NCBI GenBank assembly: GCA_022800935.1
Contig: JAAWRH010000017.1
Span: forward strand, 1 to 64,000
Direction of reading: 5' to 3'
DNA: 64,000 bases
From: Oscillospiraceae bacterium
GTDB lineage: Bacteria > Bacillota > Clostridia > Oscillospirales > Ruminococcaceae
Positions 52,772 through 62,409 of this stretch are shown piece by piece. The translations under genes were made by a program, and so were the position numbers. Under the pieces are notes generated by a model. That model did not search any database and was not told the DNA's origin. It saw only the letters and a list, made by a program, of their open reading frames with translations. Positions within the stretch are counted from its first letter, which is position 1, and the number at the start of each line of letters is the position of its first letter.

Positions 52772-55700
52772 TTATCTCACTGTCGTCCCAGGGAAATAAT
52801 GCTCCAGAATATCCACATAGCTGTCCCCCTGGTTGGCCATCAGGATGGCCCCGGTCTGGCTCATCCCCACCCCGTGGCCGTAGCCGTAGGTGGTGAACAG
52901 GAACTCGTCCCGGTTATCCAGGTATTCCACCGTGAAGCAGGCCGAACGCAGCCCCAGCACTGCCTCTCGCAGGACCCGGCCGGTGATGGGGTAGTATTTC
53001 CGGTTGGCATCATAGTAGTACTGGGTTTCGCCGCCCACCGCCATCCGGTCGTTGTACCCGCCGTCGGTGTAGGAGAGCACCTCGAACCAGTCCGCCGGGT
53101 CCCCCTCCAGGGTGATGCCCAGCTGCTTTTCAACCGCCGCCGCAACCACATCGGTGGAGATGCGCTTGGTATCCTCATACCGGTAAGCGTCCTCGTCGAT
53201 GGAGCTGTCCACGCTGACCAGATAGGGGTAGCTGCCGCCCCATACATCCTTGGAGGAGTTGGTCCTTCCGGCACTGGTGGCGTGGTAGCAGGCAAAGGCA
53301 AGATTCCCCTTGTAGTAGATTGCCTCGCCGATGACCTCCTGTACCGCCGTCTTTACCGCGGCTGTGGCGGTCTTCGCCGCCACAGAGGGGGATACCCCTC
53401 TGGCGTTTTCATAGGAGATGTAGGTGTACGCCGCCACTGCCTGGGCCTTTAGGGCCTCCTTGTGGCCTGCGCCCATCTCCGCCGCCACAACCTGGCACAC
53501 AATATCATAGGCGCTGCCGGTGTGACGGGAGCCGTTGATGTAAACAGACAGGGTTTCATCTCCATTATAGCTGCCGCCAGACTCGCCGTCATTGGAGCTG
53601 TCGGAGTCAGACGCAGCGGGATCGTCCTCACGGTAATCCCCGTCTGTGCCGTCAGGCATGTCCTCCTCCTCAATCATCGGGTCTTCCTCCGGAACAGAGG
53701 AGGACGGACGGATGACAATGGGTTTGCTGCTGCTGGAGGGCACCTTGATTACCGCCGGGCGGCTGGAGGAAACTGGCGGCAGGGAGGCTTGTGCCTGAGA
53801 GGAGGAGGAAGGCTCCGGTTGGCTGGAGGGCTCCGGTTCCAAACTGCTCTGGGACTGAGAAGCCTCGGAGGGTTGGGAAGGGGTGATGGACTCAGGGGGT
53901 TCAGAAGAGCTGCTTGAAGCCATGCTCCCGGAGGCATCCGGAACGGAAGACAGCTCCGGCGGGGTATTCTCGGACTCCGCCTGGCTGGAGCTGGCATCCC
54001 CGTTCTCCGGCTGGCTGTCTTCACTGCCCTCCGGCTGGGATGGGGCCTGGGCGATGTTAACCGGCTTTCGGGAAGGGATAGGGGTGATATCCTCCAATTC
54101 TGAGGGTGGCGCTGTCTCCCGGTTGAGGGAGAGGGTCAGATCCATGTCCAGCGGCTGCGCCGTTTTAGGCAGGACAATGCGCATCAGGGAGATATTGGGC
54201 TTTTCCTGCTTGTACAGGCTGTACCAGATGTCCGGATAGAGGACGTTTTCGTTTTTGGAAACAGCGGAAACATCCATCGCCTGCTCTCTGGTCTCCTCGT
54301 CCCGCAGCTTGCGGGCCACCACAACAAAACGGGCCCCCTTGAATTCATAGCTGCATGTGGACAGGGTCAGCAGCTTGTCCCCGGCGCGGACATCCACTCC
54401 GGTATTGAGGATTGAGCGTATCTGAATGCCGTACAGGAATTGGTCGAAGCTGTCGTCGCTGGGGGAGTTGATGAAGTTGTGGTATTCAAACAGCTCCCCG
54501 TGGGATTTCAGGGTGTTGGTGATAAAGACAGAAACCACCCGATACTCCGCCTCCTCATAGACGCTGTCAAAGCGGATGAGGGGATGGGCCCGGTAATAAT
54601 CCGGGTCCTTATAGTTTAACAGCTCCTCAAACATGGTGCCGTCCCGCATGTTGTGTCCGTATATCACCAGGTTGTCGCTGGGCTTCTTCAGGTCCGCCCG
54701 GTAGTCCAGGAAGGGGACGCCGTGGTTGTTATACTCTCCGTTATAATCCCGATGCAGATAATACTGGCTTTCGGCGGTGTCCTGCTCGCTCTGTACCACC
54801 GGATAGCTGAATGTCGTTCCGTCGATGGAAAGCCATCCCTTGATATCCGGGTTGATGGAATACAGGGAGGAAAATTTATTTAGATACTCCGCAGGGTAAT
54901 TTATTTTCTCCGGTGCGCTGGGAGAAGAGGAGGAGGGAGAGGAGCTGTTTTCCAGGTAAATGGTTTCCAGCCTGGTTTTCTGTTGATCGCTGTTCCAGGC
55001 CAGGTATTCCTGATGGGCCAGAAAGGTGGCGGAGGCGGCGAACACCGTTGCACAGAGGAGCATGACAATCCGCCGTCCCAGATTGCGCTCCGGGGGAAGG
55101 CCCATCTTTTCCTCCCAGTTTGGGTCCTCGGCCTCCGGGAAGCCCTGGCCCGCCGCCGCGGAACGCACCGGAACCCCGGCTGGGAGGGAACGGGGATCCA
55201 GAAAGTACTGCTGAACCAGCTTTAGGGCCCATAAGCAGCCGTATTCCCCGGCCCGATTGCCATAGCAGTCATCCGGGAGCTTGCGGATGAGCAGATACAC
55301 CCTTTCCCCGTCAGAAAGGGCAGCGTAAACCTGCCGCACCGCCTCATCCAGGCAGAGGGACAGCCCCAGGGAATTGTCCTTTCCCTTGCGGCGGCAGTAT
55401 TCCGCCATCATACCCGCGCCGGTGGGGGTGACGATGTCCTTCCCCCGCAGCTTGCGCCGGGGAAGGCCGATTTCCTCCGTCTCGTCGGGAAGCATATAGC
55501 TGCCATAGAATTGTACAGGGGATTTCAACCCCTCCAGCAGCTCCATTCCCCGTTCCACGGCCTGTGCCAGCGCCCCGGAGGAATAGGATTCGGTCATACA
55601 GAGGGTGCGGCCCCGCTGATGGAGCAGCTCCAGGACACTGCTCTCCATGGATTCAGCGTCCACGCCGTACACCAGGTCCTTCAGCTCTTGCTGGAGGCGG

Positions 55701-56416
55701 AAGACGGCGGGGTGGCATATCTCCTCTGCCTGTTCCCTGGTGGCGGCGCAGGCTGTCACCCACAGGGAGGTTTCCAGGCCATTGTGGCAGGCGGCGGGAT
55801 AGGCCAGGGGCAGATTATCGTTGAGGATATCCCCGTACAGCTCATCCACAATGGAGCGGTGGGCCAGCCCGAAGCAGTTGACCCGATGGCGTATGGCACA
55901 CAGGCCGAAAAAACGCGCCAGGTAGGAAAGGGCGTCTCCTGCCGCCATGGGGTGGAAGGAATCGGGAGCGGAGGGAAGCATGAGAATGCACTGTCCACCC
56001 GCGGCGATGCCAAAGCCGCTGTCCACCCCGTTGGCGGAGGGAAAGGGCTCGGCATTGCGTGGAATGGCCCACAGGGACTCCAGCTCCTCGGTCATGGTCA
56101 GCTTTCCGGCTTTGACAAAGCGGAGAATTCGTTCCTTGATAACGGAATCTTCCATGAAGGGAATGTCCAGGGCTTTAAAAACCGTCTCCTTTGCGCCGGA
56201 TACACCGTATTGACCAAAGGAGCCGATGGTGACAACCACATTGCAGCTTTGCAGACCGTGGACGAGGCTGCGCCGCAGGGCAGCGGCATCCCCCGGTTCT
56301 ACAAAATCGGTGTCGCTGGAAAGGCCAAGCTGCATGAGAAGGCGGCTCATGTGGCCTATTACATCCGAATTCGCAGCCTGGTTGGTGGAAATCTGGATGA
56401 TTTTTGCTTCCGGCAT
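52772..56416 (-). CDS. CinA-like / class B sortase / SpoIID fusion protein
   Basis: One uninterrupted frame encodes 1214 residues. Residues 1-165 follow the CinA N-terminal (MoCF-type) domain in order, but the GGLGPT active motif is altered (IGSFGQYGV). Residues 258-375 match the CinA C-terminal domain (TESYSSGALAQ), also degenerate. Residues 449-467 form one hydrophobic segment. Residues 505-705 form a class B sortase with His588 (YGHNM), Cys688 (LSTCSYE) and Arg696. A Ser/Pro/Glu-rich linker spans about 785-950, and residues 955-1214 are a SpoIID domain (VVAAEMGAGHKEALKAQA, GYGHGVGMSQTGA). The CinA part should be inside the cell, the sortase and SpoIID parts outside. SpoIID cleaves peptidoglycan glycan strands during engulfment. 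I know of no standard protein with this combination; joining of separate genes must be excluded. Confidence 0.82.
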   Translation of the reverse strand: MPEAKIIQISTNQAANSDVIGHMSRLLMQLGLSSDTDFVEPGDAAALRRSLVHGLQSCNVVVTIGSFGQYGVSGAKETVFKALDIPFMEDSVIKERILRFVKAGKLTMTEELESLWAIPRNAEPFPSANGVDSGFGIAAGGQCILMLPSAPDSFHPMAAGDALSYLARFFGLCAIRHRVNCFGLAHRSIVDELYGDILNDNLPLAYPAACHNGLETSLWVTACAATREQAEEICHPAVFRLQQELKDLVYGVDAESMESSVLELLHQRGRTLCMTESYSSGALAQAVERGMELLEGLKSPVQFYGSYMLPDETEEIGLPRRKLRGKDIVTPTGAGMMAEYCRRKGKDNSLGLSLCLDEAVRQVYAALSDGERVYLLIRKLPDDCYGNRAGEYGCLWALKLVQQYFLDPRSLPAGVPVRSAAAGQGFPEAEDPNWEEKMGLPPERNLGRRIVMLLCATVFAASATFLAHQEYLAWNSDQQKTRLETIYLENSSSPSSSSPSAPEKINYPAEYLNKFSSLYSINPDIKGWLSIDGTTFSYPVVQSEQDTAESQYYLHRDYNGEYNNHGVPFLDYRADLKKPSDNLVIYGHNMRDGTMFEELLNYKDPDYYRAHPLIRFDSVYEEAEYRVVSVFITNTLKSHGELFEYHNFINSPSDDSFDQFLYGIQIRSILNTGVDVRAGDKLLTLSTCSYEFKGARFVVVARKLRDEETREQAMDVSAVSKNENVLYPDIWYSLYKQEKPNISLMRIVLPKTAQPLDMDLTLSLNRETAPPSELEDITPIPSRKPVNIAQAPSQPEGSEDSQPENGDASSSQAESENTPPELSSVPDASGSMASSSSSEPPESITPSQPSEASQSQSSLEPEPSSQPEPSSSSQAQASLPPVSSSRPAVIKVPSSSSKPIVIRPSSSVPEEDPMIEEEDMPDGTDGDYREDDPAASDSDSSNDGESGGSYNGDETLSVYINGSRHTGSAYDIVCQVVAAEMGAGHKEALKAQAVAAYTYISYENARGVSPSVAAKTATAAVKTAVQEVIGEAIYYKGNLAFACYHATSAGRTNSSKDVWGGSYPYLVSVDSSIDEDAYRYEDTKRISTDVVAAAVEKQLGITLEGDPADWFEVLSYTDGGYNDRMAVGGETQYYYDANRKYYPITGRVLREAVLGLRSACFTVEYLDNRDEFLFTTYGYGHGVGMSQTGAILMANQGDSYVDILEHYFPGTTVR

Positions 56417-56506
56417 TCTTTTCCTCCTGATTTATATAATAAACTCAATGTATTAGATTGAAGACTTATTCCATATAGCGGTACATTTGGGCTGTCAATT
56501 CGGGCC

Positions 56507-57706
56507 TTATTCAATGTATCCCGCCGCCCCGGACATCGTGACCTTGACGGTCTCCACCGCCTCCAGTGCCTCGGCAATCAGCTCCTCCCGTTCGGGGAGG
56601 AGAGTTTCCGCCTCCAGCACCATCTGTAGGGTGGGTTTGGTTTTGGGGTGCTTGGGGGTGAAGACAGTACAGCAGTCCTCATAGGGCAGGATAGAGGTCT
56701 CAAAGGTGCCGATGCTCCGGGCGATCCGGATAATCTCCTCCTTGTCCATGCCGATAAGGGGGCGGAACACTGGCTGCTGGACCATGGCGTCGGTGCAGGC
56801 GATGGCGTACACCGTCTGGCTGGCCACCTGGGCCAGGCTTTCTCCGGTAATCAGCGCGGAGCTGCTTTCCTTCAGGGAAAGGCGCTGGGCGATATCCATC
56901 ATAAACCGCCGCAGCAGGATGGTGAACAGGTCCTCCGGGCACTTGTCCAGCATCCGCTCCTGGATTTTGGTCAGGTTGACAATGTGGAGATTGATGTTTC
57001 CACAATAAGGGGTCATCAAATGGGCCAGCTGGATGACCTTCAGTTTCGCCCGGTCGCTGGTATAGGGCGGGCTGACAAAGTGGACGGCGGAAAGCTCCAG
57101 CCCCCGCTTGGCCATCATATACCCGGCCACAGGGCTGTCAATGCCGCCGGACAGCAGCAGCATGGCCCTGCCGCTGCTGCCCACCGGCATACCGCCGGGG
57201 CCTGGGAGCTGTCCCGCGTGGATATAGGCGGCATAGTCCCGAATTTCCACCGTGACAATCACATCTGGATTTTTCACGTCCACCCGCAGGTGGGGGAACC
57301 GGCTCAGCAGAAGGCCGCCCAGTTCATTACAAATTTGGGGGGAATTCAGCGGGAATTTTTTGTCGGAGCGCTTGGCGGTCACTTTAAAGGTAGATGCCTC
57401 CTCCAGTGTATCCTTCAGGTAGACGGGAGCAAGACGGCAGATATCCTCCCAGTTCTTTTCCGCCACGCAGGTACGGCAGATGGCGGCGATGCCGAACACC
57501 TTTTTCAGCCGTTCCACCGCCTCCTCCATGTCCAGCCCTTCCTCCATGGGTTCGATATAAATGGTGGACTGGGCCTTATAAAACCGGAACCGCCCCAAAG
57601 AGGACAGACGGCGCTTGGCGTTTTTGATCATGGTATCTTCAAAGGAATACCGGTTGAGGCCCTTCAGGGCAATCTCCCCGTCCTTCAGTAATATGATTTC
57701 CTTCAT
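56507..57706 (-). CDS. thiI: tRNA 4-thiouridine synthase ThiI
   Basis: ThiI (399 aa) transfers sulfur to tRNA uridine-8 and, in some species, to the thiamin pathway. A ferredoxin-like plus THUMP domain (residues 1-165) precedes the PP-loop SGGIDSPVAGY, then HFVSPPYTS and the CCTVF segment typical of the family. The rhodanese domain of the enterobacterial enzyme is absent, as is normal in Firmicutes. It lies 62 bases after its sulfur donor gene, the cysteine desulfurase. Confidence 0.94.
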   Translation of the reverse strand: MKEIILLKDGEIALKGLNRYSFEDTMIKNAKRRLSSLGRFRFYKAQSTIYIEPMEEGLDMEEAVERLKKVFGIAAICRTCVAEKNWEDICRLAPVYLKDTLEEASTFKVTAKRSDKKFPLNSPQICNELGGLLLSRFPHLRVDVKNPDVIVTVEIRDYAAYIHAGQLPGPGGMPVGSSGRAMLLLSGGIDSPVAGYMMAKRGLELSAVHFVSPPYTSDRAKLKVIQLAHLMTPYCGNINLHIVNLTKIQERMLDKCPEDLFTILLRRFMMDIAQRLSLKESSSALITGESLAQVASQTVYAIACTDAMVQQPVFRPLIGMDKEEIIRIARSIGTFETSILPYEDCCTVFTPKHPKTKPTLQMVLEAETLLPEREELIAEALEAVETVKVTMSGAAGYIE

Positions 57707-57768
57707 TTTTTGTTTTACACTCCTGGCCGATATATTGTAAAGTTTTTTCCCTTCCGAGGCGGGAAATT

Positions 57769-58932
57769 TTACAGCGTACTCTTATTTTTCCGGAGCCGGG
57801 ATTGGAGAGAAACCCGTCCCTCCTCCAGCGCCTCCGCCAGCTTTTCGGTCTGCTCCACCGTGTTTTCGTGGGAAAAGCTGATGCGCAGGGCGGAGTCAAT
57901 CTCCGCCGCCGGGAGGCCCATAGCGGAAAGAACGTGGCTTTTCGCCCCCTTGGCGCAGGCCGAGCCGCTGGAAACGCAGATTCCATATTGTTCCAGAAAA
58001 TGGAGCATAACCTCGCTGCGCACCCCTGGAACCGATACGTTGAGTATGGTGGGCAGCGCGTCCTCCGGGGAGTGAATCACGAACCCTTCCCTCCCCGACA
58101 GCAGCTCCCGCAGGCGGAGATTGCACCGGCGAATCTGCTCCAGGTATTCCCCGCCGTTTTTCTCCATCAACTGGCAGGCCGCTCCAAAGCCCACAATTCC
58201 GGCGGCGTTTTCGGTGCCGGGGCGGAACTTTTTTTCCTGTTCTCCGCCGAAACTCCGGGGAAGAATGCGCGTCCCCTCCCGCAGGTACAGCGCGCCGGTC
58301 CCCTTAGGGCCGTGTATCTTGTGGGCGCTGACCGACACCGCGTCCAGTTCCAGCCGGGAAAGGCGGAAGGGCAGCTTGCCCAGGGCCTGCACCGCGTCCG
58401 AATGGAGGAAGATGTCCTTCTTTTTTCGCCGGACTCCGTGGACAATTTCCTCTATGGGCAGGATAGTCCCCAGCTCGTTGTTGACCATCATGCAGGAGAC
58501 GAGGATGGTTTTCTCATCGACGGCCCCCACCACATCCGAGGCTGAGATTTGTCCAGCTTTATCAGGAGCAATCCGAACCACCTCAAAGCCCTCCTTCTCC
58601 AACTGGCGGCAGGCTTCCTCTACGGAGGAATGCTCATAGGCGGTAGTAACAATGCGGCTTCCCTGCCTTCTGCGGGCGGCGGCAGCCCCGAAGAGCACCA
58701 GATTATTTGCCTCCGTAGCGCCGGAAGTAAAGGTCAGCCGTTCCGGCTTACAGTCCAGAAGGGATGCCAGCTGGCGGCGGGCCCTGTCGATGCGTGTCTG
58801 GGCTTCCAGCCCCTTATAATGAAGGGAGGAAGGATTGCCATATTGGTTGGTGAGCATATCCAGCATGGCATCGGCCGCTTCCTGGGCCGTTCGAGTGGTG
58901 GCGGCGTTGTCAAAATAAAGTTCAGATTTCAA
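57769..58932 (-). CDS. Cysteine desulfurase (NifS/IscS family)
   Basis: A PLP enzyme that removes sulfur from cysteine and passes it to ThiI. Shows YFDNAATT, PLP-lysine SAHKIHGPKG, GEQEKKFRPGTEN and the Cys loop VSSGSACAKG. I place the start at the TTG at 58932 (387 aa) because the TATAAT at 58991-58996 would put transcription start too near the TTG at 58974 for a ribosome binding site there. Paired with thiI in an operon, as in many Firmicutes. Confidence 0.9.
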   Translation of the reverse strand: MKSELYFDNAATTRTAQEAADAMLDMLTNQYGNPSSLHYKGLEAQTRIDRARRQLASLLDCKPERLTFTSGATEANNLVLFGAAAARRRQGSRIVTTAYEHSSVEEACRQLEKEGFEVVRIAPDKAGQISASDVVGAVDEKTILVSCMMVNNELGTILPIEEIVHGVRRKKKDIFLHSDAVQALGKLPFRLSRLELDAVSVSAHKIHGPKGTGALYLREGTRILPRSFGGEQEKKFRPGTENAAGIVGFGAACQLMEKNGGEYLEQIRRCNLRLRELLSGREGFVIHSPEDALPTILNVSVPGVRSEVMLHFLEQYGICVSSGSACAKGAKSHVLSAMGLPAAEIDSALRISFSHENTVEQTEKLAEALEEGRVSLQSRLRKNKSTL

Positions 58933-58990
58933 TTCAACCCTGCTCTCTGGCTTTTTACATTTGATTGCTTTCAATTATCGTACATCTTAC

Positions 58991-59018
58991 ATTATACCTG
59001 TTTTTTTGGAAATTTCAA
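58991..59018 (-). promoter_or_regulatory. Promoter of the desulfurase-thiI operon
   Basis: On the minus strand TTGAAA (59013-59018), 16 bases and TATAAT (58991-58996). Confidence 0.7.
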
Positions 59019-59135
59019 CTGCGCGATGGTGAGAGAGTGGAAAATATAGGCGATGATAGCGTTTTTATAAGGAAAATGGCAGCGGAAAAATTACCGTGTT
59101 CGCTTTGATAAAAGAGAATTCGTTGAATTTCTATC

Positions 59136-59164
59136 TTTACTTTTACGGTTTAAAGTGATATAAT
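59136..59164 (+). promoter_or_regulatory. Promoter of the GNAT gene
   Basis: TTTACT (59136-59141), 17 bases and TATAAT (59159-59164) precede the gene. Confidence 0.6.
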
Positions 59165-59239
59165 CATAAATGATACATAATAAAAGCCTCCAATCCGGAG
59201 ACGGAGGGGAGAAAAGTGAAAAATTTGGAGGGATATGTC

Positions 59240-59737
59240 ATGTCCTGTGAAATCAAAGAGGTCAAAACCGAAGCCGAGATTCAGCGGCTGGCGGATATGG
59301 CCGGAAAAATCTGGCACGAATTTTTCCCCGGAATCATTTCCGAGGAACAGATCGACTATATGGTGGATAAATTCCAGTCCTTCCGCGCCATGACCGATCA
59401 GATGCAAAACCAGGGCTACCGCTACCACGTCCTGGAGGCAGACGGGGAGCCTATGGGCTATACCGGCTGGAAGCTGGAGGACGGCAAGCTGTTCCTCAGC
59501 AAGATTTACCTGAAAAAGGAGGCGCGGGGCAAGGGCTATTCCAGCATCCTGTTCCGGTTTTTGGAACAGCAGGCAAGGGAAAACAACGCCAGCGCCATCT
59601 GGCTGACGGTGAACAAATATAACGCCCACTCCATCGCCGTATACGAACACAAGGGCTTTAAGACTGTCAGGACCCAGGAGGCGGATATCGGGAACGGCTT
59701 TATCATGGACGATTACATCATGGAAAAGGCGATGTGA
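59240..59737 (+). CDS. GNAT-family N-acetyltransferase
   Basis: A 165-residue acetyl-CoA-dependent transferase. The pyrophosphate-binding A motif is KKEARGKGYSSILFRFLE, followed by the B-motif NAHSIAVYEHKGF. Substrate cannot be read from sequence; small-molecule amine or peptide is likely. GGAGGG lies 7 bases before the ATG at 59240. Monocistronic, ended by a terminator. Confidence 0.85.
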   Translation: MSCEIKEVKTEAEIQRLADMAGKIWHEFFPGIISEEQIDYMVDKFQSFRAMTDQMQNQGYRYHVLEADGEPMGYTGWKLEDGKLFLSKIYLKKEARGKGYSSILFRFLEQQARENNASAIWLTVNKYNAHSIAVYEHKGFKTVRTQEADIGNGFIMDDYIMEKAM

Positions 59738-59756
59738 TTTTTCTTTTGGGATACGA

Positions 59757-59799
59757 AAACGCGGCGGACCGCAGGTAAGCGGTTTCGCCGCGTTTTTAT
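59757..59799. terminator. Bidirectional terminator after the GNAT gene
   Basis: AACGCGGCG plus ACCGC pairs with GCGGT plus CGCCGCGTT around a short loop, flanked by A and T runs. It also serves the convergent metallopeptidase gene. Confidence 0.8.
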
Positions 59800-60536
59800 C
59801 GGATGGGGCTTTCCTTCATCCGCCTGCGGATTTCCGACGCCCCTGGAAGATTTTCCTCCACCAGGGCGTGGAAGGCCGGAGAATGGTCCAGATAAATCAT
59901 ATGGCAGAATTCATGGACAATGGTGTACTCCAGAAATTCGGGCGGCTTAGCGGCAAGATAAAGGCTCAGGGCAATGGAACCGGTGCGCTTGCTGTAGCTG
60001 CCCCACCGGCTGGTCATGGGCTTGACGGCAAGCCGTACCTTCTCCGCCTCTACCGAATATCCCCGCCGAAACCAGTCCGCCCAGAAGCGAAAACGGCTGA
60101 CGAAAATCTCCTCTGACTCCCGCGCCCAGAATAGAAGAATCTGGGCCTGACGGCGCTGGGGGGTGTCCTCCCACAGGGACATCACTGCCCCTTCCTCCTC
60201 CAAGATCAGCCCCTCCGGCCGGTCCGGAGAGACGATATGAACATAGAGTGGAATCTCCCTTCCCCACAGCCGCAGGGTATCCTTTGCAGAGGACTGCTGC
60301 CTGCGGGCCGCCACCCGGTCCACCGCCTCCGCAATCCACTGGCTGCGGCTTATCAGGAACCGCTCCACCTCTCTGATAGGGACGCGGGGAGCGGCGGAGA
60401 CATGGAGGGAACCGTCGGAGAGCACCCGCAGATTGATATTTTTCACCCTTTTGGGCGTGAACTGATAGGTCAAAACGCCGCAGGGGGTTTTGACCTGCCG
60501 CAGGACCGGTTTTCCAATGGACTGGCGGTTTGCCAT
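59796..60536 (-). CDS. YgjP-type zinc metallopeptidase (SprT-like)
   Basis: A 246-residue protein of the YgjP/DUF45 family. VHEFCHMIYLDHSPAFH holds the zinc ligands (HExxH, plus the third His), and RWGSYSKRTGSI is a family signature. Function is not established; it is described as a metal-dependent hydrolase. The ATG at 60536 is preferred over 60575 because AAAGGGGAGA lies 8 bases before it. Not obviously linked to its neighbours. Confidence 0.85.
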   Translation of the reverse strand: MANRQSIGKPVLRQVKTPCGVLTYQFTPKRVKNINLRVLSDGSLHVSAAPRVPIREVERFLISRSQWIAEAVDRVAARRQQSSAKDTLRLWGREIPLYVHIVSPDRPEGLILEEEGAVMSLWEDTPQRRQAQILLFWARESEEIFVSRFRFWADWFRRGYSVEAEKVRLAVKPMTSRWGSYSKRTGSIALSLYLAAKPPEFLEYTIVHEFCHMIYLDHSPAFHALVEENLPGASEIRRRMKESPIR

Positions 60537-60634
60537 GGGGGCGGTCTCCCCTTTCCTGTTTTTTAAAGGAACCATGTCAGTGTAAAGGCTCCGCCAAACC
60601 GAAGTGTCAGCGAAGCCTTGTATGGATGACCTGA

Positions 60635-61666
60635 TTATTTTACGGGAATCTCGTGAATCCAGCCCTCCGGTGCCTCGATGCGGCCCATTTGGATACCGGT
60701 CAGGGTATCGTACAGCTTCTGGGTCACAGAGCCGATCTTCTCCATCCCGCTGGGGAAGCAGATTTCCGTCCCATGGTCAACAATCTTGCCCACAGGGGAG
60801 ATGACGGCAGCGGTCCCGCAGAGGCCGCATTCCGCAAAGTCCTTGACCTCGCTGAGCAGGACCTCCCGCTCCTCCACTTCCATGCCCAGATATTCCTTGG
60901 CCACATGGACCAGGGAACGCCGGGTGATGGAGGGGAGGATGCTGTTGGATTTGGGGGTGACAATCTTGTTGTCCCTGGTGACAAACAGGAAGTTTGCGCC
61001 GCCGGTTTCCTCCACCTTGGTGCGGGTCTGGGGGTCCAGGTACATATTTTCGTCGTACCCCTCTTCATGGGCGCTGACGATGGCGTGGAGGCTCATGGCA
61101 TAGTTGAGCCCTGCCTTGATGTTGCCTGTGCCGCGGGGGGCCGCCCGGTCAAAGTCGCTGACCCGGATGGTGAGGGGGCGTGCGCCGCCCTTAAAGTAGG
61201 GTCCGACAGGGGTGACAAACATACGGAACTGATACTGTTCGGCGGGTTTCACCCCGATGACCGGGCTGGAGCCGAACATATAGGGGCGGATATACAGCGT
61301 CGCTCCGGAGCCATAGGGGGGGACATAGGCCGCGTTGGCGGCAACGGTCATTTCCACGGCCTCCAGGAAGCGCTCCTCCGGGAAGGGGGGCATCTCCAGG
61401 CCCTTGGCGGAATTCACCATCCGCTTGGCGTTCTGGTCCGGGCGGAAGGTGACGATGCGGCCATCCTCGGTGGTGTACGCCTTGAGTCCCTCAAAGCAGG
61501 TCTGGGCGTATTGCAGCACCCCGGCGCACTCGCTCAGGGTGATGGACGCGTCGGAGGTGAGGACGCCCTCGTCCCATGCGCCGTCCTTGTAATGGGACAC
61601 ATATCTTTTGTCCGTCTGTATGTAGCTGAAGCCAATATTGGCCCAATCCAGATTTTTCTTTTCCAT
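60635..61666 (-). CDS. ilvE: Branched-chain amino acid aminotransferase
   Basis: A fold-type IV PLP enzyme (343 aa from 61666) that makes the last step of Ile, Leu and Val synthesis. QTCFEGLKAY, RPYMFGSSP, the PLP-lysine region NIKAGLNYA and EETGGANFLFV are typical of IlvE. The ATG at 61666 has GGAG 9 bases before it; another ATG at 61681 is less well served. It has its own promoter at 61785-61813 and an approximately 110-base leader with two small stems (GCCGG/CCGGC) before the start. Confidence 0.92.
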   Translation of the reverse strand: MEKKNLDWANIGFSYIQTDKRYVSHYKDGAWDEGVLTSDASITLSECAGVLQYAQTCFEGLKAYTTEDGRIVTFRPDQNAKRMVNSAKGLEMPPFPEERFLEAVEMTVAANAAYVPPYGSGATLYIRPYMFGSSPVIGVKPAEQYQFRMFVTPVGPYFKGGARPLTIRVSDFDRAAPRGTGNIKAGLNYAMSLHAIVSAHEEGYDENMYLDPQTRTKVEETGGANFLFVTRDNKIVTPKSNSILPSITRRSLVHVAKEYLGMEVEEREVLLSEVKDFAECGLCGTAAVISPVGKIVDHGTEICFPSGMEKIGSVTQKLYDTLTGIQMGRIEAPEGWIHEIPVK

Positions 61667-61784
61667 GACATTATACTCCATTCCGCCGCCGGATGCGGCA
61701 ATTTACGGGAAGCGCACTGCCGGAAGCCCGGCATCAGTTGTAGGCGTACATCTGAAATGTCTGCTGACTCCCTGTTTTGGCTTT

Positions 61785-61813
61785 ATTATATCACCTTTCC
61801 GGCGTTCCTGCAA
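61785..61813 (-). promoter_or_regulatory. ilvE promoter
   Basis: On the minus strand TTGCAG (61808-61813), 17 bases and TATAAT (61785-61790). Confidence 0.7.
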
Positions 61814-61988
61814 GATAGAAAGGGCAGGTTTAAAGGGATTTTTATGATTTCATCAAAGGAGAAAAGCCAAGTGATTTTGTATGAGAAAGGGAGAATAAAA
61901 TGCCAAAATGTAAAAAATCGGTTCACAAAGCCAATATTTTAATCTCAGGAGCGGCAAAAATTTTTTTTGAAAAATTCGGAATAAACAG

Positions 61989-62017
61989 TTGACAAAGGGA
62001 AATAGAGATGATATAAT
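61989..62017 (+). promoter_or_regulatory. tRNA-Leu promoter (perfect sigma-A consensus)
   Basis: TTGACA (61989-61994), 17-base spacer and TATAAT (62012-62017), the exact consensus. Confidence 0.9.
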
Positions 62018-62078
62018 AGTGGAGCAGTCGAGAGAGGGACAAAGGAACCAAAGAAATCCTTCAAAAACTGTAAATAAT

Positions 62079-62165
62079 GCGGATATGGCGGAATTGGCAG
62101 ACGCGCTAGATTCAGGTTCTAGTGAGGTCACACTCATGCAGGTTCAAGTCCTGTTATCCGCACCA
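62079..62165 (+). tRNA. tRNA-Leu (anticodon CAG)
   Basis: Type II tRNA with a long variable arm, acceptor GCGGATA/TATCCGC, loop TTCAGG giving CAG, T-arm GGTTCAAGTCC and an encoded CCA. It is 62 bases downstream of its promoter, and tRNA-Leu genes are frequent integration sites for mobile elements. Confidence 0.95.
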
Positions 62166-62170
62166 TATTT

Positions 62171-62218
62171 AAGGAGTGGTTTTTGTCAGTAAGATGAAAA
62201 TCACTCCTAATCTTTTTT
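62171..62218 (+). terminator. Terminator after tRNA-Leu
   Basis: AGGAGTG(GTTTT) pairs with (AAAAT)CACTCCT, followed by a T-run. Confidence 0.75.
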
Positions 62219-62409
62219 CGCTTTATTATCCGGAATTTTAAGAACCTGTATTCATAACCGGGGATGCAGTATGGCGGGAAAAAGACCGTTCAGACAGTGT
62301 GGGGCGGTTGTGAATACAAGCTCTAATATTTCTCTTTGAAATTCTATTTCAGGATTGGTCATTTTTTGAATGTTCCCGTTTTTACATCCTTTTTTGACTT
62401 GTTTTGAAA

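Noticed and set aside
61989-62192. 67-residue frame over tRNA-Leu (AELADALDSGSSE)
   Set aside because: A classic spurious translation of a tRNA-Leu gene; the cloverleaf is intact.
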